Shown here: in pieces, positions 37,350 through 45,696 of the stretch
Position numbering within the stretch: position 1 is the first letter of the stretch
How the letters are laid out: each line of letters begins with the position of its first letter
DNA from: Roseibium aggregatum
Lineage (GTDB): Bacteria > Pseudomonadota > Alphaproteobacteria > Rhizobiales > Stappiaceae
Direction of reading: 5' to 3'
NCBI RefSeq assembly: GCF_017309185.1
Contig: NZ_JAEKJZ010000005.1
Coordinates: 372,001-436,000 of the forward strand
Length of the DNA: 64,000 nucleotides
Made by a program: the position numbers and the translations under genes
The notes under the pieces: generated by a model
What the model was told of the DNA's origin: nothing
What the model saw: the letters and a program-made list of their open reading frames with translations, nothing else
Databases searched by the model: none

Positions 37350-37389
37350 GGCACGACCTGCCGGAGAAGCGGTCTGCGTGCCTTTTTTT
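37350..37389 (+). terminator. Intrinsic terminator just before the giant gene (possible attenuator)
   Basis: GGCACG (37350-37355) pairs with CGTGCC (37377-37382), with further inner pairing ACC/GGT, and is followed at once by seven T residues (37383-37389). It ends 11 bases before the ATG at 37401. A terminator inside the leader of the gene it precedes suggests attenuation, unless it ends an upstream transcript. Confidence 0.65.
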
Positions 37390-37400
37390 AGGACTGAGTG

Positions 37401-40400
37401 ATGAATTTCGATACCATGCCGTTTGACACGACTTCAGAAACCGATCTCTATTCAAGCAACGACAGCAGCCCGCAGCCTTCCGGCACCTCTGCAGATGCAG
37501 CCGATCCGGAACGGATCGTATCGGCACAAGCGGTAACCGCAACCACGCCCGCGCTGACAACGCGTCTGATCGCAGCTAACGACCGGGTTGTGATCGATCA
37601 CCCCGCGAGTATCGACGTCGACACCTTGGACGCCAACACCGGCTTCACCTTCAGCGGACGGTCTCTTACCGACCTGGCCGGCTACTCCGTTTCCTGGGCC
37701 GGTGACGTCAACGGCGACGGCATCGATGACTTCCTCATCGGAGCTCCGCTTGCGATAAACAGTTCATATATCGAAGGACTTGCGGAAGGACAGACCCCTT
37801 CGGCCGTTTGGCAGACCGGCGAAGCCTACGTGATCTTCGGAAGTGCGGATGGGCTTCCGGAAAACCTGAGCGTGGAAGATCTGGACGGTACGAACGGCAT
37901 TATTCTGTCAGGCGCTGCCTACGGCGACCAATTCGGGTACGCGGTTGCCTATGCCGGCGACATCAACGGAGACGGAATCGGGGATGTGGTGATCGGAGCG
38001 CCAAAGGATAACAACGGCGTATATTCCGATACTGGCTCCATCAAGATCGTCTACGGAACGGAGAACGGCTTTGTCGACGCGACCTATACCGCGATCGATG
38101 GCGCGGAAAGCCTGACCTATTATGGCAGCAGCAGCGGCAGCGAAATCGGCAACGAGCTGCGCTATATCGGCGAAGACTATTACAGTCAGCATCTTCAATT
38201 CGTCATCGGAGTTGGCACATCCAGCTTCATGTTCTATGGGGAAGAGGAGCTGGTCGCAGAAGACGGGTTGACGCTTTCCGAACTCTATCAGGCCGGCGGA
38301 GGCACTGGCGCCCTCACCAACATGTATCTCTGGCGGACGAGCTATCCCAAGACAGGCGATTTCAACGGCGACGGCATCGACGATGAGATTGCGACCGCCG
38401 CCGGCACGGTATACGTCCGCTATGGGACCATCGACGGGTCCACCGTTTCCTATTCGGAAATCGACGGCACGAACGGGGTCGTGATTTCCGGCTACGACAG
38501 GAACAATTACCAAATCGGATCGACCACCAGTTACAACCCCAACAGCTTCGCGACATTCATTGGCGATGTAAACGGTGACGGCCTCGATGACATCCTGATG
38601 GGAGATCCGGAAGCGGGCGAGGCCTATGTCGTCTACGGCCGCTTGGATCATGCGCGCCCGGATGCGGTGACAACCATCGATGCAGCCTCGCTTCTTGCCA
38701 ATGACACGCTGCCTGAGGGAGCGGCGGCCCGTATCTACGCGGTCTCCGCCACCAGCGTTAACGGTGCGGCCTTGACGCTCAATCCCGACGGCACGATCAG
38801 CTACGACCCGAGTGATGCGGCCGCGTTCGAAGCTCTGGGCAAGGGAGAAACGCTCAGCGACAGCTTCACCTATTATGTCACCGACGGTCTCGGCGGACAG
38901 GACAGCGCGACGGTTACGATTCTGGTTTCGGGTCTCAACGATGCTCCGGAAGCCCAGGCGGTAAGCGAGACCGTGTCGGAGGACGGACCGCAGATCACCA
39001 TCGCGCCGACCTATTCCGATCCGGATGCATCCGATGAACTCACGGTCTCGATCGATACCTCGGCGACGCTTGGAACCGTTTCCGACAAGGGGGACGGAAC
39101 GTTCCTCTACGATCCGAACGGGCAGTTCGAACACCTTCAGGAAGGTGAAACGGCAACGGATACCTTTACCTATACGGTGACGGACCCATGGGGCGAATCC
39201 ACGACGGAGACGGTCACGATCACCATCGAAGGCCGGCATGACAACAGCGCGCCGGTGGCAGCCGACGTTGTCCTCGGCTCAGCGACAGCCGGCATTTCGG
39301 AAGATGAAGTTGCCAAGATTGATCAGACCCTGCTGACCGCGAACGACACCGACGCCGATGGGGATGCGCTGACCCTGACGCGTGTCTCGCCGACCAGCAC
39401 CCTCGGTGCGACCGTGACACTGAACAGCGACGGCACGATCTTCTACGATCCAACCAAGGCGCAGGCCCTGCAGGCGCTGGCCGTCGGCGAAACGGTATCG
39501 GACACCTTCACCTATACCATCGCCGACGGAAACGGGGGGACGGACACAGCGACCGTCAAGCTCACCGTGTCGGGACGCAACGATGCGCCCGAAGCGCAGT
39601 CGGGAACGGTCGTTCTGGGCGAGGACGATGCCGCGGTTGTGGTTACGGCGAACTTCACCGACGCGGATGCTTCCGACAGCCATAGTTTTTCGCTTATGGA
39701 CAAGGATGTGGCAGGGGCCCTGTCGAACAACGGCGACGGCACCTTCACCTACGACCTGAAAGGACAGTTCGAAAGCCTGGGTCAGGGAGAGACCGCCCAG
39801 GAGAAATTTGCCTACACGGTTACGGACAAAAGCGGCGCGAGCTCGACCGCATCGATCACCGTGACGGTTGTCGGGAAGAACGACGCGCCGGTGGCCGAGG
39901 CCATCTCCGGGTCCGTCGACGAAGGGGGCGTTTCGATCGTTCTGAGTGCCGCCTACAGCGATGTGGATACCTCCGACACCCATAGCTTTACGATCGATAC
40001 GACCGGCACGATCGGGTCTGTGACGAAGAATGGCGACGGGACGTTCAGCTACGATCCGAACGGGCGGTTTGAACACCTCGCGGCAGGTGAGACGGCGACG
40101 GACAGTTTTAACTACACCGTAACGGACAGTTACGGCATGAAAACCACCGAGACCGCTACCATTACAGTGGTCGGCCAAAACGATGTTCCGGAAGCCGAAG
40201 CCGTGTCGGTCACGGTCGAAGAGGATGGACCAGGCGTCCTGATTGTACCGACATACTCGGATGCCGATGCCACCGACACGCTCACGGTCTCCATCGATAC
40301 CACGGGGACCGCGGGTCTGGTCACTCAAAATGGCGATGGAACCTTCACCTACGATCCGAACGGGGCATTTGAAAGTCTGTTGGACGGGGAAACCGCGACC

Positions 40401-42977
40401 GATAGCTTCACCTATACGGTGACGGACAGCGCGGGGGCTTCGGCAACCGAAACGGTGACGGTGACCATAAACGGAGCGGGAACGCAAACGCCACCCGAAG
40501 CCGTTGCGGATGTGATCGATCTGGCCGGGATTGCCGCCTCGCTTCAGGTTACCGAGATCTATGGCGAGAGCTCCGAGCCGGAAGTCGCCGGATTGCCGAA
40601 CGGCGGTTTTGTGGTCGTCTGGAACAGCTACGACTTCGATGACAGCGCAGCCGGCGGCGACTTGCAGGCGAGGATCCACGCGGCCGACGGCACGCCCCTT
40701 GGAGAGGCGTTCTCCGTCGCGTCAAATACGTCCGGCGATCAATTGGCCGCCAGTGTCACGACGCTCGTGGATGGCCGGTTCGTCGTTGTCTGGCAGACCA
40801 CGGATGGGAGCGACGATCCGTCTGACACGGGAGTAAAAGCCCGAATTTTCGAAGCGGACGGCACGCCGGTCGGTCCCGAATTTCTCGTGAACACAGATAC
40901 CGACAACCAGCAACAGAACGGCAAAGTCACCGCACTTGCCAATGGCGGGTTTGTGGTCACCTGGGAGTCCTATTATGACAGCGAAGGTTCGGCCGAGTGG
41001 GACATCAAGGGTCAGATCTATGACGCGGCCGGAACGGCTGTCGGGTCCGAGTTTCCGGTCAATGCCGAAACAGACGACATCCAGATGTTTTCGGATGTCG
41101 CGGCTTTGCCGGACGGCGGGTTTGTCGCCGTCTGGCAAAGTGCCGAAGGTACGGCCTTCGCCGAAGACACGGCAATCAAGGCGCAGGTCTTCAATGCGGA
41201 TGGAACGGCAACCGGGTCGGAGATCCTCGTCAACTCCACGTCCGATCACTACTCGCAGAGCCCTGCAATCACGGTTCTCGCCAACGGGAATTTCGTGGTC
41301 ACCTGGGCGATGTCCGAGCCTGTGGGGGACATCAGCTACTACGGTGTCGTCGCCCGAATGTTTTCACCGGAAGGCACCGCGCTGACGGATGAGTTCCTGG
41401 TCAATGAGAACACCGTCTATTCCCAGGAGAATTCCAAAATCACGGCTCTCGCCGATGGTGGTTTTGTCGTGACCTGGACAAGCTATGACGAGGTGGACGG
41501 GTCTTTGTCGGGCATACGGGCAATGGTCTACGATGCCGAAGGGAACCCGGCCGGCGAAGAGCTGCTGGTCAATGCGGAGTCCTATTCCTGGCATGAGGTT
41601 TCCTCCATCGCCAGCCTCGAAGACGGCGGTTTCGTTATCACATGGGCCACTTTCGACTGGCGGGGGGAATCCGGAGAAAGCGGTATCCGCGCCCGGGTTT
41701 TCAATGCCGACGGGAGCCCGCGTAACACGTTCGATCCCGATACGGTTCTGTCATTCAGTACCGAGAGCCTTCTCGCCAACGACTTTGACGCCGATGGGGA
41801 CGTATTGTCCGTTGTCGCGGTGTCTGCGACCAGCAGTCTTGGAGCGCAAGTCACCCTGGAAGCCGACGGGACGATTTCCTACGACCCGTCAGTGTCCGAA
41901 ATCCTCCAGGCAATGGGGGACGGCGGAGCCTTTGAAGACACTTTCGAGTACACGGTTTCGGACGGCAATGGCGGTTTCGACCAGGCAACGGTCACCGTCA
42001 TCTTGAACCCGGTCAACGACGCTCCGGATGCCGCCGATGATTTCTACAGCGTGGACGAGGACGGCACGCTCAGCGTCGCCGCCGAAGGCGTGCTCGACAA
42101 TGACGCGGATGTGGACGGGGATGAGCTGACCGTCAGCCTTGTGACGGATGTCGCCAATGGGACGCTGACACTGAATCCGGACGGGTCCTTCAGCTACACG
42201 CCTGATGCCGATTTCAACGGCGCCGACAGTTTCATCTACGAGGTTACGGACGGCAATGGCGGTGTCGACCGTGCGACGGTGGCAATCACCGTGGACCCGG
42301 TCAACGATACTCCCGTTTTCACCACGTTCGGCCCGTTCGACGTGGTCGAGAACAGCACTGCTGCCGGAAGCGTAAGCGCCACCGACGTGGACAGTGAGAA
42401 CCTGGTTTACGCGATTGCCGGGGGAGCCGATGCCGACCTTTTCGAAATTGCGGCCGATGGCTCGTTGAGTTTCAAGGCCGCTCCGGACTATGAGGCGCCG
42501 GGCGATTCCGACGGCGACAACGTTTACGAGATTGAGGTTAGCGTGAGCGACGGCGAACTGACCGACAGCCGTCAGGTCCTCGTCAGCGTCACCGACATGG
42601 ATGAGGGCCCGTCGTTCAACGAGATCACGGGAACGAGCGCCAGCGACTACCTCATCGGAACGGATGAGGCCGATGCCATTCGAAGTTCCGCCGGCAGCTA
42701 TGACCGGATGCGCGGCGGCGCCGGAGCCGATCAGTTCATATTCGGTGACGAGACGCTCAATGGGACGCGCGAACGCGACGTCATTCTGGACTACGAGGTC
42801 GGCATCGACGAGATCGTACTCGAGGCCGGCGCTGCTTCCATCAGTTCGATTCAGAGTTCCAGCGGAGGAGCCGTCATTCTTTTGGACGGCGACTACGACG
42901 CGATCTACGTGAGGGGAGACGGCGTCACGGCGGACAACCTCACGATCGTGAACGACGATGGAATGAACATCATTTAA
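37401..42977 (+). CDS. Giant secreted FG-GAP/VCBS/cadherin-like surface protein with RTX-type C-terminus
   Basis: A 1858-residue, very acidic protein with no Sec signal peptide. Four FG-GAP-like Ca2+ loops (such as GDVNGDGIDDFLIGAP) lie near residues 101, 187, 319 and 388. About six VCBS repeats (DGTFTYDPNG, TFTYTVTD, GRNDAP patterns) span about 415-1030. Seven copies of a propeller-like repeat (GGFVVTWxSYD) cover about 1052-1443; two more VCBS-like repeats, a cadherin-like repeat (about 1636-1735) and a short RTX-type terminus (MRGGAGADQFIFG, about 1740-1858) follow. This pattern fits a type I-secreted adhesin; no T1SS genes are nearby. The ATG at 37401 follows AGGACTGAG; a GTG one codon earlier is possible. 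Confidence 0.88.
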   Translation: MNFDTMPFDTTSETDLYSSNDSSPQPSGTSADAADPERIVSAQAVTATTPALTTRLIAANDRVVIDHPASIDVDTLDANTGFTFSGRSLTDLAGYSVSWAGDVNGDGIDDFLIGAPLAINSSYIEGLAEGQTPSAVWQTGEAYVIFGSADGLPENLSVEDLDGTNGIILSGAAYGDQFGYAVAYAGDINGDGIGDVVIGAPKDNNGVYSDTGSIKIVYGTENGFVDATYTAIDGAESLTYYGSSSGSEIGNELRYIGEDYYSQHLQFVIGVGTSSFMFYGEEELVAEDGLTLSELYQAGGGTGALTNMYLWRTSYPKTGDFNGDGIDDEIATAAGTVYVRYGTIDGSTVSYSEIDGTNGVVISGYDRNNYQIGSTTSYNPNSFATFIGDVNGDGLDDILMGDPEAGEAYVVYGRLDHARPDAVTTIDAASLLANDTLPEGAAARIYAVSATSVNGAALTLNPDGTISYDPSDAAAFEALGKGETLSDSFTYYVTDGLGGQDSATVTILVSGLNDAPEAQAVSETVSEDGPQITIAPTYSDPDASDELTVSIDTSATLGTVSDKGDGTFLYDPNGQFEHLQEGETATDTFTYTVTDPWGESTTETVTITIEGRHDNSAPVAADVVLGSATAGISEDEVAKIDQTLLTANDTDADGDALTLTRVSPTSTLGATVTLNSDGTIFYDPTKAQALQALAVGETVSDTFTYTIADGNGGTDTATVKLTVSGRNDAPEAQSGTVVLGEDDAAVVVTANFTDADASDSHSFSLMDKDVAGALSNNGDGTFTYDLKGQFESLGQGETAQEKFAYTVTDKSGASSTASITVTVVGKNDAPVAEAISGSVDEGGVSIVLSAAYSDVDTSDTHSFTIDTTGTIGSVTKNGDGTFSYDPNGRFEHLAAGETATDSFNYTVTDSYGMKTTETATITVVGQNDVPEAEAVSVTVEEDGPGVLIVPTYSDADATDTLTVSIDTTGTAGLVTQNGDGTFTYDPNGAFESLLDGETATDSFTYTVTDSAGASATETVTVTINGAGTQTPPEAVADVIDLAGIAASLQVTEIYGESSEPEVAGLPNGGFVVVWNSYDFDDSAAGGDLQARIHAADGTPLGEAFSVASNTSGDQLAASVTTLVDGRFVVVWQTTDGSDDPSDTGVKARIFEADGTPVGPEFLVNTDTDNQQQNGKVTALANGGFVVTWESYYDSEGSAEWDIKGQIYDAAGTAVGSEFPVNAETDDIQMFSDVAALPDGGFVAVWQSAEGTAFAEDTAIKAQVFNADGTATGSEILVNSTSDHYSQSPAITVLANGNFVVTWAMSEPVGDISYYGVVARMFSPEGTALTDEFLVNENTVYSQENSKITALADGGFVVTWTSYDEVDGSLSGIRAMVYDAEGNPAGEELLVNAESYSWHEVSSIASLEDGGFVITWATFDWRGESGESGIRARVFNADGSPRNTFDPDTVLSFSTESLLANDFDADGDVLSVVAVSATSSLGAQVTLEADGTISYDPSVSEILQAMGDGGAFEDTFEYTVSDGNGGFDQATVTVILNPVNDAPDAADDFYSVDEDGTLSVAAEGVLDNDADVDGDELTVSLVTDVANGTLTLNPDGSFSYTPDADFNGADSFIYEVTDGNGGVDRATVAITVDPVNDTPVFTTFGPFDVVENSTAAGSVSATDVDSENLVYAIAGGADADLFEIAADGSLSFKAAPDYEAPGDSDGDNVYEIEVSVSDGELTDSRQVLVSVTDMDEGPSFNEITGTSASDYLIGTDEADAIRSSAGSYDRMRGGAGADQFIFGDETLNGTRERDVILDYEVGIDEIVLEAGAASISSIQSSSGGAVILLDGDYDAIYVRGDGVTADNLTIVNDDGMNII

Positions 42978-43004
42978 TTGGCTTAGGCTTAGAGGTGCTT
43001 AGAC

Positions 43005-43625
43005 ATGAAAAATCTGATTATCGGTGCTTTGATACTGATCGGCTTGAGTCTCGGGGGGCAGTCAGCTCAAGCTGCACCCTTGGGTCTGACGACCGAAGAT
43101 CCGACGATTGAAGCGAGCTTTGCAGTCATCGACTTTTTTGAATTTTCGCCCGGTGAGGGGGATTTGTCGACTTTCTCGGCCGCAATAGATTTCACGAGCG
43201 GAACCAGTCTCGCCAGTCCGGCCACCATCGACTTCCTGGGCAGCTTCTCGTTATCGGACCCGGCCGCGTCGCCGTTTGGTTTTCTGGATATCTTCGATGT
43301 TCCAAACGATCCCTTTGCGTTCCCCGAAGTTCTGCTTTCCGGAGTTCTGATCGACGTCGGGTTCGCGAGCGATAAAATAGAGCTTCTTTTCGGGTCCCTG
43401 ACCGGTTCTGTGGCCGGTGAGTTCGGGTCCCAGGTGCTGATGTCTGTCTTTTTCGACGACCAGTTGGGAGAAAACCCCTTCGAAGCCCTGGAAGATGGAG
43501 AGAGCTACACGGCGTCAATCAGTATTTCGAAAGTCGCTTCAATCGGGGTCGTTCCCCTCCCGGCCGCGTTGCCACTCTTGGTGACGGCCTTTGTTGGCCT
43601 TGGACTGATACGTCGGAAACCGTAA
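43005..43625 (+). CDS. VPLPA-CTERM sorting-signal protein
   Basis: Exported protein of 206 residues. It has an N-terminal signal peptide (about 1-23, cleavage after QAA or nearby), a beta-rich acidic middle, and a C-terminal VPLPAALPLLVTAF segment with a hydrophobic helix and an RRKP basic end. This is the VPLPA variant of the PEP-CTERM sorting signal, which is handled by an exosortase-type enzyme. No exosortase is seen here. It lies 27 bases downstream of the giant surface-protein gene in the same direction, so the two are probably co-transcribed and may work together at the cell surface. Confidence 0.82.
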   Translation: MKNLIIGALILIGLSLGGQSAQAAPLGLTTEDPTIEASFAVIDFFEFSPGEGDLSTFSAAIDFTSGTSLASPATIDFLGSFSLSDPAASPFGFLDIFDVPNDPFAFPEVLLSGVLIDVGFASDKIELLFGSLTGSVAGEFGSQVLMSVFFDDQLGENPFEALEDGESYTASISISKVASIGVVPLPAALPLLVTAFVGLGLIRRKP

Positions 43626-43718
43626 AGAGGAGAGGGCAAGCACAAACGTGCCTGTCGCAGGTCAGTGGAGAGGTGGCTGCTCTCCTTGCTGAAGCGCAAA
43701 TCGATGATGCTGAACGTC

Positions 43719-43750
43719 GTGCCGAGACGCTGAAACGCCGGTCTCGGCAC
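43719..43750. terminator. 10-bp perfect stem-loop between convergent genes
   Basis: GTGCCGAGAC and GTCTCGGCAC flank a 12-base loop, between the VPLPA-CTERM gene and the convergent tpsB gene. There is no clear T-run on either side; it may be a bidirectional transcription end. Confidence 0.5.
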
Positions 43751-43887
43751 CGTCGTTGCGGTTTGTGCGACACCAGGATCCAGGCCAGGGGCGCTATCTG
43801 CACCACGCTATCGACAAGGCATCGAGAGTGACCAACTTCCGCCCGCCTTTTGCAAGACCATGCCGAAGATCGGTTGATTTCAATCCA

Positions 43888-45696
43888 TCAGAACCGGGCG
43901 ACGAAGCCGAGGTTGAAGCGGTCCTCTGGCGTTTCTCCGGAGGCGGCTCCCCGGGCATATTCCAGCTTCAGGTTTGCGCCGAGCGGGCTTGCCTTGCGTG
44001 AAAGGGCCACCCGAACCCCTCCACCGAAGGAGACTGCCCTGGTGATTGCCTCTTCCAGCGCCGTCGGGTTTTCCAGGCTGGACACACCCGCTGCGGCGAA
44101 CGCATAGGGCGCGGCGACGGCGCCGAAGTCGGATGTCAGACCCGGCAGACGCAGCACCTTGGGCAGGCTCAACTCGCCGCGAACAGCGGCGCCCGCATCC
44201 CCTTCGAAACCGCCGCTCTCATAGGCCGACAGCCAGTCCGCACCGCCAAGGCCGAACTGCTCGGAGGCAAACAGTGTCTCGCCGAAGGAGGTCTGGGCCT
44301 TGGCGGAAACGGACAGCTGCAGGCGGTTGCCCGCAAGTCCCTGCGCATAACCGAAGTTCGCTTCCAGCTTCTGGAACGAAGGCTCCGCGCCGAAGCGGGT
44401 CCCCGGCAGCGCGGCCGTCGGCGTCCTTGCGCCCAGTCCGTCCAGGCCGAAAGAAGCCGCCAGCCGCCCCGAAACCGATGCGCCCCAGGGCGTAACCCCG
44501 TCGGCGGTCTGGCTGACGCGCAGAACACGCAGCCTGTCGCTGGCAAAATCGTAGTCCGCCGCGCCGAAGACCAGCGTCTGATCCTCGTTGGCGATGTCGA
44601 ACCCGGCAATGCTGGAGCTGTTGAATGAACGCGAGCGGATCCAGGCATAGCCGAACTTCGCGCTGAGGCGCTGGTAGACGTCCTTCAGGACGAAATCGAG
44701 GTCCGAAGTCGGATGTGTCCGGCTGTCCACCCCTTCCAGGTTGATCCATGCACCGGACGTCCCGAGCGGCACGGTGACCCCGGCCACCGCCTGCCGGTTG
44801 CGCGGATCGTCCGACAGAAGATCGCCGTTGAAGCCGGGATAGCCTCCGAGATGCAGGTATCCGGTCTCGCCGAAACCGAGCACGCTGTTGAAATTGACAC
44901 CAAGGCCCATCGAGACGGTGCCGAGTTCCTCGCTCATCGAATTGTCGATGCTGACATTGGCGGTCACCGGGTCCTGACGACCCGAGAGCACCAGAACCGT
45001 GGCACCCGGCGCGTCGCCCGCCGCGAGTGTCGAGCGCAGCATCAGGCCTGGTGTGTCGCCCGCCAGCAGGAGCTGCCGCTCCAGTTCGCCGCGCGTCAGG
45101 TGGCGTTTGCCGACAAGCGGCGCGACGAAAGCCTTGACTTGCCGCTGGACCCGGGATGGCAGCGCTGCGGCATCGACGCCGGAAAGATAGCCGTCCGTCA
45201 CCACCAGTCTCAGGGGCGCGCCGTTCTCGATGGTCTGCGGCGGCAGGCTGACCCGAACCAGCAGGTAACCGGCCCGCGCGTAGGCTGCTTCCAGACGGTC
45301 TGCGGCCTTGAAGAGACCAGCAGCGGTCACCTGCCGGCCGGCGATCTCTGCCTCGATGTCCCTGGTTTCTCCCTCAAGCTCCGCGAAACCCCCGCTCACC
45401 TCCAGGCCCGAAGGGGTCACATGCAGTTCGGCGGCTCCGGCCGGAATGTCCGGTCCGCCGGCTTGCGGCAGAATGAGCCCGCCGCCTGCCGTTCCGCGAA
45501 CAGGCGGGGCGTAGCTTTCGCGGGTGATCTGGCTGGCCGTCTGGGCCGAAGCCGGGCCCCCGGCCGCGGCGAGCAGCCCGGCAGCCAGCGGCAGCAGGAC
45601 AGGAATATGCGTCATTGCGCGTGCAAGACCGGCGAAACGCGGAGCAGTCCGCGCGGCTCCCTGGCGCGCGGAACGGTCTTGGTCGAGAGGCTTCAT
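43888..45696 (-). CDS. Two-partner secretion outer-membrane transporter (TpsB, ShlB/FhaC family)
   Basis: A 602-residue outer-membrane protein that exports the TpsA partner. An N-terminal signal peptide region precedes a POTRA_2-like domain (about 90-165, ELHVTPSGLEVSGGFAELE) and a second POTRA (about 170-245, RLVVTDGYLSGVDAAAL), then a 16-stranded barrel ending in FNLGFVARF with the terminal phenylalanine typical of Omp85-type barrels. The ATG at 45696 overlaps the tpsA stop (ATGA); a second ATG at 45615 would place the signal peptide at the very N-terminus and is also possible. Confidence 0.88.
   Translation of the reverse strand: MKPLDQDRSARQGAARTAPRFAGLARAMTHIPVLLPLAAGLLAAAGGPASAQTASQITRESYAPPVRGTAGGGLILPQAGGPDIPAGAAELHVTPSGLEVSGGFAELEGETRDIEAEIAGRQVTAAGLFKAADRLEAAYARAGYLLVRVSLPPQTIENGAPLRLVVTDGYLSGVDAAALPSRVQRQVKAFVAPLVGKRHLTRGELERQLLLAGDTPGLMLRSTLAAGDAPGATVLVLSGRQDPVTANVSIDNSMSEELGTVSMGLGVNFNSVLGFGETGYLHLGGYPGFNGDLLSDDPRNRQAVAGVTVPLGTSGAWINLEGVDSRTHPTSDLDFVLKDVYQRLSAKFGYAWIRSRSFNSSSIAGFDIANEDQTLVFGAADYDFASDRLRVLRVSQTADGVTPWGASVSGRLAASFGLDGLGARTPTAALPGTRFGAEPSFQKLEANFGYAQGLAGNRLQLSVSAKAQTSFGETLFASEQFGLGGADWLSAYESGGFEGDAGAAVRGELSLPKVLRLPGLTSDFGAVAAPYAFAAAGVSSLENPTALEEAITRAVSFGGGVRVALSRKASPLGANLKLEYARGAASGETPEDRFNLGFVARF

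Larger units (their letters stand above)
37046..37400. promoter_or_regulatory. Structured leader/promoter region between the LuxR-hydrolase and the giant surface protein
   Basis: About 355 bases, AT-rich on the left. It contains a hairpin at 37205-37241 (AAACG/CGTTT and GTCTG/CAGAC arms), a 7-bp palindrome at 37282-37299 and a terminator-like stem with a T-run at 37350-37389. No small gene was recognised. The order fits a regulated leader for the downstream gene. Confidence 0.6.

Noticed and set aside
37200-37400. Cyclic-di-GMP or fluoride riboswitch in the leader of the giant surface protein
   Set aside because: The conserved core sequences of these classes are not present as far as I can see; only generic hairpins and a terminator are supported.
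38640-40480. Possible CRISPR-like or recent DNA repeats in the giant gene
   Set aside because: The periodicity comes from diverged VCBS protein repeats in frame; the DNA copies are not identical.
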